Assembly (NCBI GenBank): GCA_000444245.1
Contig: ATSW01004550.1
Coordinates: 1 to 29,952 of the forward strand
Length of the DNA stretch: 29,952 bases
Origin: Botryllus schlosseri
Taxonomy: Eukaryota > Chordata > Ascidiacea > Stolidobranchia > Styelidae
Direction of reading: 5' to 3'
The notes under the pieces were generated by a model, which had not been told where the DNA came from, ran no database searches, and worked only from the letters and a program-made list of their open reading frames with translations. How positions within the stretch are numbered: position 1 is the first letter of the stretch; every line of letters starts with the position of its first letter. The position numbers and the translations under genes are program-made. Below are positions 8,719 through 18,573 of this stretch, one piece after another.

Positions 8719-9917
8719 CTTATCACTAGTGGGGAGGAAAAAGCAATTGATATTTTATGAGGAGGTTAATAACGAATTCGGACCTATCATCCTTTTCGTG
8801 GATTCAGGTATTATCCATATAAGCAATTCTCAGGGACGTAGGCCTACTTTTAGAGCAGGCAAGCGAGCTAGTGCTTTGACTCATGGGTTATATCGAAAGT
8901 ACACTCGTTGCCTAAACTAGACTACTTTTTGAAATAGCTATTTATTTCGTATTTATCTTCAATACTAACCTTTTTTACTGCTGACTTGCTTGTATCTATT
9001 TCTACCTGAGTACTTACAGTCATCTATATACTTTACTTCATTGACAATTTGACTATAGCCCAACCAAGCCATGATGGTCTCTGTACAAACCTTATCAACC
9101 AAACGCGAGCTGGAGCCGTAGAAGGCGGCGCAGTTGCGCAAGCTAATCCAAACCGATCATGACCACGTGCACTCGATATAGTAAAAATTGATATATACGT
9201 TTTTGTGAATTTGTGTAAATCTCAGCAAAGTCAGACATAAGTGTTCATATATAAATCTTATAATACCTGTTTAGAGAGTTACACATTAATAAAGCTAATC
9301 AATGCCTGAACAACCGACAGACTGCATCCATGTAGGCCTATACGTAAACACACGATAGTATACAGAATAAATACACATGTTTATACAGAATATGTACAAA
9401 TATGTGACAATCGGAAATGTGTTCACTGACGGTTAAAGGAGAATAAATATGTACAAATCCGTCATGCGACGCCATTTACAAAGTTACTCATCTTTAACTA
9501 GATGGCTCCAAATATCAAACGTTTCGAATCGTACGCGATTCGGTTACCAGTGAAATCGGCACTTGGCGAATTTGGTATTCGGCAACTATCATAATTATTA
9601 TGAAAACGATGCACCAATATTGCATTATTATATTCGAAAACTAGATATGATATATTGCTATATGAAAATTTGTGGATTCTACATGTTGCATTCTGCACTT
9701 AGGGTATGGGTACGTTCGGATTATAATTTGGGGACGTCAAGTTTCCGAAATCACTGGTAACGGTGATTCACTCGGCAGGTGATTCACTCCAATCGGCATA
9801 AACAATGAAAAAAGAAAACGAAAAATATCCACACTGCATGATGCAGTAACAAGAAAGGTCCATCAGATTTACATCTGGTAAATGTTTCGTGTCGATACGA
9901 CGGCAAGCAATGTCAAC
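8719..9917. other. 3' flank of the Zic gene, nothing else recognised
   Basis: AT-rich sequence downstream of the Zic stop (the gene runs right to left). On the minus strand the nearest clear AATAAA is at about 8941-8946 (TTTATT on the + strand), which would give a 3' UTR near 1 kb; this is only a candidate. TAGGCCTA octamers occur at 8839 and 9333. The short frames at 9498-9760 are not convincing genes. Confidence 0.45.
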
Positions 9918-11393
9918 TCATTGACTGAAGGGCGGGTAGTGATCCGCCGCATCACCGGGAATGTTCTGATGAAACTCAACGACCTGATTCTCTGCATCAA
10001 AGAATGGATTTTCCCCTCCAAAGCATTCATTGCCACCGTTTTGAAATATCGGTTGATACGGATGTTCCATACACCCCTGCGGGCTGTTTGCCATCATATT
10101 CGCGTGCTGGTGATGTTGCACGTTGTGCGCGGATACTTGTCCTGGATTGGAAACAGGATAATTCCCAAAGTCGGTATCCTGAACCTCTTGTTGCAGGATA
10201 TGCGGGTAGTGAGCATTTTGAACGGCGGATTGAATCGGCGGCGGCGTCTGTCTGAATATTTGTTGCGGATGAAATTGCGGTAGATTTTCGCTCTGTTGAC
10301 CTATGTATCCAGGCATATCCATTGGAGGGTTTGTTACGATTCCGCAGTCCACATTATGTTGAGATACTGCAGACATACTCGACAGTTCGATGTTTGATTG
10401 GGGAATGGCATAACCTACGTCGGCAGGTATCGGCTGCTGTGATATCGGCTGCGTTTCGGCTGGTCTCGTTACTGGAGTCGACGTCATTGGAAGGCTCTCA
10501 TCTGCTCCGATACTTGAGACAGGAGATTGCCCGGAGGAGTCGCATCCGTCGGTGGTCTGGTTTCTTGACTGCTGCTTGCTGTTGTGTGACTTTTCGTGCT
10601 TCCTTAAGGAACTCGGATGACTGTATTTCTTTCCGCAACGTTTGCAAGAATACGGCTTCGTATTCAAATGGGTATAGGAATGCTTCTTCCGGTCAGAACT
10701 GTTTGCGAAGAAACGCTCACATCCCTTTGCTGGGCATCCGAAAGGCTTCTTTCCGGAGTGTATGCGTAGGTGAATTTTGAGATTCTCACTTCTAGCGAAC
10801 CTCTTGCCGCAGGTCTTATTCGTGCATATAAAAGGCCGCTCCCCGGTATGAATCCGAATATGGTTGACCAACTTGTACTTCGCGTGAAAACCCTTTTCCC
10901 TCGTGCATGTCTTCCAGTAGCAACTGTGATCCGTGTGGTCGTGTCCTCGAACATGCTCGTTGGAGATGTGCTCCACCAAGTCACGTATGCATCCAAATGT
11001 ATGCTTGCAGGGCGCGCCGTTTTCTCTGTCTTTGCTCGGCACCCACAAGCATACCAGCGGCTGAATTCGCACGGGTGCCTGCTGGCAGTGTTGCATCAAG
11101 TGGCCGAATCTTTGAGGCATTTGGTACGGCATCATGTTCTGATGTTGATGATAGACTGCTGGTGGTCCTTGATATCCGTGCCAGTTCTGCGCGTACTGGA
11201 CTTGCGCCGGTTCCTGGTGGTAGCCTTGGGGGTATCCGTTCGGGAATCCGACTTGCTGTTGCTGATGATGCATGGGATGTCTAATCTGATGAGGTACACT
11301 GCCTGGATTTCGCTGCTTCCCCGCCTCCTCATTTTCGCCTTCTTCTTTCTCGTCGTCTTTGGGTTCATAACCCAACGCGTAGGACATACTCAC
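9918..11393 (-). CDS. Zic: Zic-family C2H2 zinc-finger transcription factor (ascidian Zic-related type)
   Basis: A 491-aa single-exon frame starts at an ATG. Five C2H2 fingers sit at residues 115-270. Finger 1 is the atypical Zic form, with a long C115-x13-C129 spacing, then H142/H147. Finger 2 has C158/C163 and H178/H182, finger 3 C190/C195 and H208/H212, finger 4 C220/C225 and H238/H242, and finger 5 C250/C253 and H266/H270. Zic hallmark strings are present: AKYKLVNHIRIHTGE, FARSENLKIH, FANSSDRKKH and HPSSLRKHE. The N-terminus is acidic, then rich in His, Gln, Tyr and Pro; the C-terminus is rich in Ser, Thr, Gln and Pro, as expected for activation regions. Zic proteins bind DNA in the nucleus and act in neural and, in ascidians, also notochord and muscle specification. 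Divergence outside the fingers and the lack of introns fit the ascidian Zic-r group; which member it is cannot be settled here. Overlapping frames on the + strand are shadows. Confidence 0.95.
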   Translation of the reverse strand: MSMSYALGYEPKDDEKEEGENEEAGKQRNPGSVPHQIRHPMHHQQQQVGFPNGYPQGYHQEPAQVQYAQNWHGYQGPPAVYHQHQNMMPYQMPQRFGHLMQHCQQAPVRIQPLVCLWVPSKDRENGAPCKHTFGCIRDLVEHISNEHVRGHDHTDHSCYWKTCTREKGFHAKYKLVNHIRIHTGERPFICTNKTCGKRFARSENLKIHLRIHSGKKPFGCPAKGCERFFANSSDRKKHSYTHLNTKPYSCKRCGKKYSHPSSLRKHEKSHNSKQQSRNQTTDGCDSSGQSPVSSIGADESLPMTSTPVTRPAETQPISQQPIPADVGYAIPQSNIELSSMSAVSQHNVDCGIVTNPPMDMPGYIGQQSENLPQFHPQQIFRQTPPPIQSAVQNAHYPHILQQEVQDTDFGNYPVSNPGQVSAHNVQHHQHANMMANSPQGCMEHPYQPIFQNGGNECFGGENPFFDAENQVVEFHQNIPGDAADHYPPFSQ

Positions 11394-11452
11394 GGCTTAA
11401 TACGCGCTCGGCGAGGATAAATTTCAATAAACTGAATCGAAGCACCCCGCAC

Positions 11453-11460
11453 CTTTTATA
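11453..11460 (-). promoter_or_regulatory. TATA box of the Zic gene
   Basis: On the minus strand the sequence reads CCATATAAAAGGTGCGGGG, with TATAAAAG at 11460-11453, 60-67 bases before the ATG at 11393. The expected start of transcription is about 11425-11430, giving a 5' UTR near 35 bases. Position and match to the metazoan consensus are both good, but the site is predicted from sequence only. Confidence 0.7.
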
Positions 11461-12700
11461 TGGCGCATTTTAATATCAATCTTCTTTCTGCCCGGTCTCG
11501 TCGATGCAATGATTCCCACGCTTATGCTTCCTTTCCCTAGTTTCCTATACCCGTTTGCGACATTGGACTTGCATTGTTGATATAACTAGATAATCGGTGA
11601 TCGAGTTGTTGATAATCGCCACCTTCCCCATTGTGAGCAAACAACCTTATCAAGCTGCACGAGTCGGGGTTGTCTCGGAGCGAAAGTGTACCTTCCAGGT
11701 GGGATATCTCGAAATTGAAAGTTCTCTTTATTTTATTGGAAAGGGATCAGAAATTTTATATGCATGTCGCGGCTGGAAGCGTTTTCGCCGCGTGATAAAA
11801 TAGTCATACCGCGATGACCACTGCGGATATTTTCCACGTATCTGTCTGCTAAAAAACTGTACTCTCTTTACCATAACTTTTTTCGTACCGTAATTCATGG
11901 TAATTTTTACATTGGCTTTCCGCGAGTCGAAAATTCGCTAAATAGATTGATTGAAACAAGAAGGTTCGCGTTTTTGATATATGGGTATTCGCCGGGTATA
12001 AATTTCTATCTCGCGTGTCACATGAATTCTAACTTTATAAATGGTTGACTTAGTGGCAGTTACGATACGAATCTCATAAGTTCTCAGTAATTTACTGCTT
12101 AGTTATTTCTCTAAATATTGATATATGCATACACATTAATGCATGAAAACTATTCACCAAATGTATGCTCGCGACAGTGATACTTGTTTTATTTACACAA
12201 GAGATTACGAAGTGATGACGAGCACAATGGCTAATTCCGTGCCATCGGCACACGCGAAGTGCAAACTTCGTCCGCCAATGTAGAAGCCTAAATGTTGGCA
12301 AAGCAACACGGGAAACTTCCTGTCTCGGTTCCCGGAATTGCTAAAAAAACCAGAATGGTCGGTCATGAAGTGCTTTTTCCATTTTTTCGGGAATTTAAGT
12401 AGGTGTTTCTTAATTTATATGAATTTCCTTTATTTTGGGCAACGAAAAAGAGGCGATCCAACGCAATCACGTTTTGAGTGATACGTTAGCGAAGTAGCGA
12501 AACAAGACAATATCTAAAAACTTTCATTCGCCACTGCGTTCACGAAAAGCTCTCGAAGTTTGTTTGTATGCGACCGATGCTAGGCGTAAGCAGAGTAGTT
12601 GGGTGATTCGGCAGACGCGTGCCAGTGGTTAAAACGATTGCTTGCGCGACAAGCAGTAGACGCGCGTTAGCACGCAGCTTATCAGTAGGGATAGAGTCGT

Positions 12701-12716
12701 TGTTTACAATGTTTAC
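12701..12716 (+). promoter_or_regulatory. Paired Fox-type binding motifs
   Basis: Two exact TGTTTAC words start at 12701 and 12710, a spacing of nine bases, in TTGTTTACAATGTTTACAC. TGTTTAC is the core forkhead-factor site. They lie about 1.3 kb upstream of the Zic ATG. In ascidian embryos Fox factors (FoxA, FoxD) act upstream of Zic-r.b, so the pair is a reasonable candidate input. Function is inferred, and single motifs of this length are common by chance. Confidence 0.4.
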
Positions 12717-12996
12717 ACACGCTGCGGGGAAATTTTACGCTCGCGATATTTATCCCTTGTTTGTTTGCTCAAGATAATGCCATGCCAGACAACTACTGAG
12801 ATGCAATCGAAACGCGATTCTATCCCGATATTGGATTGACGCAAATATTTATTTTTACAAGTCAAATATATATCAATATAGCATTTACGTGACATTCTTG
12901 CAGAAGCGCTATGCGTATTTCGACAGGATTTGCAACAACGACTAGTGACTAGTGACTAAATACAAGTAAATATACGCCCCTTGGTGAGAATATCGT

Positions 12997-13037
12997 GTCG
13001 TGATCAACCCACAGCATTGTCACAAAGTGTAATGAAC
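12997..13037 (+). repeat. Dispersed repeat segment, copy 1
   Basis: A segment of about 41 bases (GTCGTGATCAACCCACAGC, then a part reading TTGTCACAAAG) recurs at 18153-18193 with a handful of differences. Similarity fades on both sides. This is probably the remnant of a repeat family whose full extent is not visible here. Confidence 0.55.
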
Positions 13038-13092
13038 AGTTATAGTTGAAAAATACTAAATCATCTTGTATGTGGTAGAACTAGTAGTCTTC

Positions 13093-13250
13093 TCCTTGTG
13101 GTTGCATAAAAGATCCATGTTTGAACTTTCCGCATCATTTCTGCTGATGTGACGTCATAATGAGTGATACTCGAATACTCGACTCGATTTGTAAGCCTAG
13201 TACTTGATTCAGAATCGAATCTCTCAGGCACTCGATGTTGCCCAGCCCTA
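13093..13250 (-). mobile_element. Truncated MITE of the TAGGGCTGGGC family
   Basis: Read on the minus strand, it begins TAGGGCTGGGCAACATCGAG and follows the element at 19247-19761 for about 158 bp, including GATTCGATTCTGAATCA, GAGTATTCGAGTATCAC and the ACGTCACA segment. The similarity stops near 13093 and no second inverted end follows, so only one terminus survives. Low-complexity TCGAGTAC words account for much of its length, but the shared order of segments shows common descent. Confidence 0.75.
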
Positions 13251-13940
13251 TTCGCGACCAACGCAAAATGACCAATAATACTACAGATGTATAGGGGTGA
13301 TTTTCGAAAATAGATTCAGTTACTGTGATCCAGGGGCTCTTTCGCCCAGTTGTCATGGCAATGTCACTCATAAGTGTGATAGACAGAAGTAACGCCGAGA
13401 AATTGTACTCATGCAGTTACAAGTAGAGGTAGAGGACATATGCCAAAGCTACTGAAAGTAGAATTAAAATATTCAAGTGAGTAAGATCTAGTTGAGTTGT
13501 CGCGTACTTTTAGCAGTGAATCGAAGGTGGAAGTACTTCGAAATTACAATATGCATATTGAGATGGCATTTCCTCCAGTGGATAAGATAGTTTCACTCAT
13601 AAAAAAGGGATAGAAATCAATCCCAAAGCTACACTTTCTACTAAAAAGCCAAAGCGTAAATAGTAAGTATTTGTGCGTCAAAAAACTGTTACATAAGAAG
13701 TGGAAGTTAGCTAAAAACATAACCACCCGAGTTATAGAAGTACAAGTAGGCAAAAAACGTACTTGAGTATGAGTACTCGGAAAAAAGTAGAAGCACTTCG
13801 TTGCTGGCCACGTCTGTCACATTATACTTCTCTCCGCCGTATTTTCAGATGCCGCAAAATGCTCTACTTTGATATGCAGTCGGGTATACAAGTCTTAAGC
13901 AATGAAATAATATCATATAGCTGCACCACGTGATGACGTG
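13251..13940. other. Non-coding stretch rich in AAGTA/ACTTG words
   Basis: Between about 13380 and 13800 the sequence repeatedly carries variants of AAGTACAAGTA, GTACTTC and GAGTACTC on both strands. This resembles eroded subterminal DNA of a hAT-type MITE, but no matching inverted ends were found. No gene is recognised. Confidence 0.4.
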
Positions 13941-14227
13941 TGGCGAGATAGCGTAGTGGTATTATAGAGACTGTATCTACAATCTCTATAGTGGTATGAT
14001 CCACGGCTGCAACACTGATGGGTTGCGGGTTCGAGTCCGACCGAGGTCTACTCCAGAATTCCTTCCTAAGTGTTGGAGGTTTATCTAGGCTCCTCCTCGC
14101 CAAAAAAGCCTAGAAGATAGGTCGTACAACAAGTCGGCAGATACGGAATCAAAATAAAGACAACCGGCCTGGTGTAGGCTAAATGACCATTGTAGTCGAC
14201 AAACACCATGAATAGCACAAACAAACT
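13941..14227 (+). mobile_element. tRNA-derived SINE copy 2
   Basis: A near-complete copy of the SINE at 4411-5720. The A-box-like segment TAGCGTAGTGG is at about 13949-13959 and the B box GGTTCGAGTCC at 14028-14038. The body then runs through CTCCAGAATTCC, ATCTAGGCTCC, CAAGTCGGC and CACCATGAATA to a short A-rich tail. About 30 extra bases lie between the boxes relative to copy 1, including an inverted pair TATAGAGA / TCTCTATA. The enlarged box spacing could weaken pol III transcription. No clear target duplication was seen. Confidence 0.8.
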
Positions 14228-15846
14228 GTACGCGATGGCCAGCTGCGATATCTGATGTTGAAATTCATCCAAATCCGTAAATATATTATATATTAATAGC
14301 GTTTTGTTGAATTTTATGATTTTTTGCTATTATGTCCATGTCCACTGTCAATCTCTGACTGTCATGTCCATGAGCCAATGACATGCATTGATAGGTGAAT
14401 CCATGCGGAGCATGGACCGGAGCCGGATCAGTACTTTTTTGATCCGGCTAGAATCTTTATTGACAAGCATGACTTTTGTAACTAAACAACTACCAACCAA
14501 CCGCACGCCAAGCAATGCAAAAAAAACGAGCTATATATATAAATTCACGGAACCAGGACGGATCATGGACCGGAGCCGGATTGGATATCCGGTCGGACTT
14601 TTTTCATTTCTAGCCGGAGCCGGACCCGGACCGGAGAATTGAAAAACAGGATCGAAGTCGGACCAGAGAATTTGTCGATCCGCTCCGCGCTAGTGTTGTT
14701 ACGAGTGGCTATAGAGACGATCCAAAATAAACTGAACGCAGTACAGTATGGGTGGTCACTGGTCATTCAATTTTATATGACCAAATATACCGGTCGCATC
14801 ATTTATTCTCGCCTCTTACTGGGGCGTTTGTGTGTATGATTGATATTGTCTTACGTGCGACAAAGGCTGATTGTATTGCCATGCAAAGCATAGGATGCCC
14901 GCAATTATAGTATTCAGTATGGATACATTTTATGAAGGTTCTGTAGACACACGTCAATAGTACTAATCGTTAGAAGAAGGCTAAAGTTACACGGTCATTC
15001 ACTTAGCTCTGTGCGTTCTCAATGGGCTTCCTATTTACGAAGGCTGACAATTATACACAAAACTCAGAGTCGGAAATAGAAATCATGAACGCTGCAGATG
15101 AATGGATGCCGTGGCGCGAATTGCCAAATAAAAGCCGCGTGATTTTTCGACGGCCCATGGCTCACGCTGCTTCGCAGTCTGAGACCGCAGATGCTGCATA
15201 TACTTAAGCTTAAGATTTTGATTAGCGTGTTATGCGCTAATTGTTGAAGGAGTGATCAAGTAATAGCCGTACTTTTCCAGTAGAGTTCACGTAGACTTGA
15301 ATGCCCATTCTTGCGCTTATATTTTTGGGATTTCGTATCGTGCATATTGTATAGCTATTGAATATAGAAGATGTGGCGAGTTATGTAACTGCACTATATT
15401 AGGGGCATAGCCAGGATCTATATTTGGAACAGGTCCAATCATTTGCGCGATGAATTGACGCCCGACCTCGATTATAACCCATGTATTTCACGATCATAAA
15501 CTCTAAAACAGGGTTGCCTGTCGCACTACCAATGCATATATACAGAATTCTTAATTCAAAATACTTATTCTTTGGTTGCATGCGGATTTCTGTTTTCAAA
15601 TAAATACCAGTGTATGGGATGCGACTTGCGCATAGCGAAATAAATCTCTACAATATGTATGGTACGAAAATACACTAAATGTCCTTTCAGGAAAACTACA
15701 TATTATCAATGGAGTCGTTGATAGCAAAAACCTCTCGTTATGGGCTGAGAAACTTGCGACAAATTCACCGCAGCGTACCTGTGCACCACATCAGCCCCAC
15801 TGAGGAGCACCATACAACCTTATGCTGTAAAACTAAACATCTACAC
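14228..15846. other. Non-coding stretch with eroded repeats
   Basis: No gene is recognised. It holds the CCGGAGCCGG-type repeat at 14397-14697. A sequence resembling a DNA-element end, GGGGCATAGCCAGGAT, begins near 15401 and has no visible inverted partner. A 61-aa frame starts with ATG at 15022, without a recognisable domain. Confidence 0.4.
14397..14697. repeat. Repeat block with CCGGAGCCGG words
   Basis: An identical 18-bp word, CATGGACCGGAGCCGGAT, occurs at 14411-14428 and 14564-14581. Further GATCCGGCT, GCCGGAGCCGGA and GGACCGGAG words lie between and after. GCGGAGC near the left edge and GATCCGCTCCGCG near the right edge are roughly inverted. This suggests an old DNA element with GC-rich subterminal repeats; the family and exact limits are unclear. 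Confidence 0.5.
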
Positions 15847-17485
15847 CAGCGGTGCACACTCGACTTGCGCCGCGGGCCCGATTCAAACCTTCAGAGCACT
15901 TGCGGGCCGGACCAGTCAAAAGATTGCAACACCTCAAAATGCATGCCCTTTGATTTTACTTGAATACTCAATTGTCAAGCCTATATACATAATAAGACGC
16001 TACATCACGAACCATAGTGTTATATTCTATAATCAACACGTTATTCGCAAACAATTAAATTGGCAAAATTACGATGATTGGCCGGTTGAATAGTTTTATT
16101 GAACTGACGATATCTATTTTTGCATATACCGGTTTCTAACTGACGTTTTCACTTTTGCAAATATTTATATTTTGGTCCATTTTCCATAAAACTGTGAACT
16201 CACTGTGAACTTTTTGCCCTCTCGGAATTGGGTGTCAATGGCAGCTACTAGGGATGGTGTGAACCTCTGAAAGGTTCAGGTTCGTGTGAAAGCGAACCTT
16301 TTTGAAAGGTTCTGTGTGAACACGAACGTGAACCTCGTGACGTCACGGGACGTCATTTTGCTAATTTCAGCTCTATCTTTCAATGAAGCGATAACCTATA
16401 TCAATGTACACGATACCTAGCGACTACTCGGGCCACATAACGCCACAATTCTGAAGTACATATTGGTGTTTTAAACGCCGCTAAATGTATCAACTGAGGC
16501 GATCAAAGGATATAATACTCTCATAAAATCAATATCTTCCGTCGCTTTGCCAACAATTTCGACGAGGACTTACGAAGAAATATAAGCTTACGCCTTGAAG
16601 GTCTAGGCCAGACCGGACAATGTATTCGGCGTCTGGGTATTACTACATTGATATTGAGCAGAGTGTGAAACGGGTTTTTATACTTGCTACAGATATTACC
16701 CCATTAACAAGTTCTACAGCAGTAGCCAACACCTCAATCGCACGGATTTGGTTTTAATGATACAGTAAAGATATGAATTTAAGATTGACCCAGTACGCAT
16801 GCTAGATTTTTTGCATCAGAAAACGATATCAATCTCATTGATTGGTTGAATAAGCATCATTCGCTGACCACGTATTCGGCTCGTGATGTTGTGTGATTGC
16901 GGCTCAAGCTCGCAGCAGAGTGTCACTAAATATCCAGAAACGGAAAGCTGGATATTTCGAGCAAACTATTGTAACAAAGCAAGTAAAACTTTTGAGATTG
17001 TCAAGGTGCATGTTCGTTTAGTATTCATTTTTTATGATGCCAGCGCCATACATAGAGTGGCCCGCAGTTGAAATATAATAAATTTGAACCAAAGATGTTA
17101 CAATGAAGAGAAAATTGTAATCTATGAAAAAGGTTCACAGTGCAGAACCTACCGAGGTTCTGTTGTGAACGCGAACCTCTAAATTTCCGAGGTTCACACA
17201 CAGAACACGAACGTGAACCTCGCGTTCACACCATCCCTAGCAGCTACTTGTCTGTCGGACACTGTCGGATGGTTATAATGTGGTATGTGGCCTATATGAA
17301 TAATGAACATACTCGACATTTGCTATATCGAGGGAATATCTAATGAAAGTATTTCGTGCTAAAAATCTCAACGTTTGTTAGAAATGTGCTAGATAATTCA
17401 CATATTTTCAGAATCCCGTCGCGGGCCGTATAAAACCGTCTGACGGGTCAGATGCGGCCCACGGGCCGTAAGTTTGACACCCCTG
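15847..17485. mobile_element. Non-autonomous hAT element with perfect 8-bp target duplication, carrying a nested element
   Basis: The left end is CAGCGGTGCACACTCGAC. The right end, inverted, reads CAGGGGTGTCAAACTTACGG, with the GGCCCGCGG-type subterminal sequence typical of a widespread hAT MITE group. It is flanked by identical ATCTACAC at 15839-15846 and 17486-17493. Subtracting the inner element (16249-17239) leaves about 650 bp with no transposase frame. The perfect duplication suggests a fairly young or well-preserved insertion. Confidence 0.88.
16249..17239. mobile_element. TAGGGATGG-family hAT-like element, copy 1 (nested)
   Basis: The 991-bp element has inverted ends TAGGGATGGTGTGAACCTC and GCGTTCACACCATCCCTA, flanked by perfect 8-bp duplications GCAGCTAC at 16241-16248 and 17240-17247. 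Subterminal zones on both sides are built of AGGTTC/GAACCT words in alternating orientation (about 16260-16335 and 17130-17225), a likely transposase-binding array. It sits wholly inside the hAT element at 15847-17485 and is therefore younger. It has no transposase frame. Confidence 0.9.
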
Positions 17486-18573
17486 ATCTACACTTGTGTA
17501 TACAGAATGGTGACTCGGTAAAAGATTTTTTACTGATCACTATATATTTCTTAAAATACTGATGGTTGGAGAAGGGCCCAAGTTCTTCCATACCTTGTTA
17601 CCGACTCCGGCACCAAAGTCACACAGTTGCTCGCACAAATTCAAACAAAATTATTGCAACGAAACAGTAATACGTTATCTCCGGCTACCAGACCGGTTGT
17701 CCGTAGTCACGCAAAGAGCTCCAGTCAGCTTCGAGACCATATAATAGTTTACCATCCCTTGCTTGTTGGATTTAGTCCGTGGGACGCGCAAGTAGATGTA
17801 CCGCCTGTTGAAGTCACGGCGGGTTGGTTGGCCCGGGTACCAACTTGTAAACGTTGCGGTTTTCCAATTCGATAAACGTACCTTGCCAGTCTGAAGACGA
17901 GATAGATGTTAATTTACATGTGAATGTACTCGGTAAGGAACTTCTACGCAAACAGGAAAGTAGCCTACAGTTGATGATAATACTAAGTTTCTGGTTTCGA
18001 TTTGCAAATGCTGCAAATACTTATTGTAAAATCTGGGAAATATTGAAACTAAATATACCTACATACGGAGGCCTAGAAAACTCAATTGGTCAACGGTCAT
18101 TCCACATGTAGGGCAAGTTTACGTAGGTTAGTGGATATATAATTTCATTGAGGTCGTGATCAGCCCACAGCGTTTGTCACAAAGAGCAATGACATAAAAT
18201 TTGCGATCGGTAATATAAATGATCCGCCGGTAGTCTGGAACGGCGCGACGGAATAATTAGGCTTGCTAGCCATATCCTGCTCTCCAGTCATATTTCCGAC
18301 TTCAGTTGATGCATTAGTGTTGTGTATGACTCAGAAGACAACGTTTTATTGTAAAAGTTATAAATGTGCCTTCACTGCCTTGCTGGTATATTTAAAGATA
18401 CCGTAAATTCCTCGTATCGAACCCAATTTCACACTCACTGCATGGTGCAGATCTGTCGCGCCATAGATTTACTGAGATTCAGGTCACGGTATATACAGAA
18501 GTTTTACATATGTGTCGTCATAAATTCAGTGTCACCAATGCCACGTTTTACATCATTATGTGACTGGGTTCAG
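17486..18573. other. Intergenic, no gene recognised
   Basis: AT-rich DNA with several short + strand frames (60-85 aa) that lack domains and splice partners. It includes the second dispersed repeat segment at 18153-18193. Confidence 0.45.
18153..18193 (+). repeat. Dispersed repeat segment, copy 2
   Basis: This matches 12997-13037 over about 41 bases (GTCGTGATCAGCCCACAGC, then TTGTCACAAAG), with a few substitutions and one or two single-base length differences. Flanks are not alignable by eye. Confidence 0.55.

Larger units (their letters stand above)
11394..12996. other. Upstream region of the Zic gene (candidate cis-regulatory DNA)
   Basis: This is 1.6 kb free of recognisable transposons, unusual for this window and consistent with retained regulatory DNA. 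GATA-type words (AGATAA near 11588, TTGATAA near 11608) lie within about 220 bases of the ATG, and a Fox-type pair lies at 12701-12716. No coding frame is convincing. Assigning the region to Zic rests on its position and on the lack of another gene nearby. Confidence 0.45.

Noticed and set aside
8579-8920. A 113-aa + strand frame
   Set aside because: It crosses the right border of the 8326-8718 MITE and has no domain.
10770-11420. A 216-aa frame and several shorter ones on the + strand opposite the Zic coding region
   Set aside because: They mirror the Zic codons, have no recognisable domain and lie wholly within a clear zinc-finger gene; antisense open frames are expected in GC-rich coding DNA.
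13941-14040. Possible tRNA gene
   Set aside because: A- and B-box words are present, but no cloverleaf with a proper acceptor stem and anticodon arm can be formed. The segment continues into a repeated SINE body found twice.
15022-15207. A 61-aa frame with ATG
   Set aside because: Short, with no family resemblance; it sits among eroded repeats.
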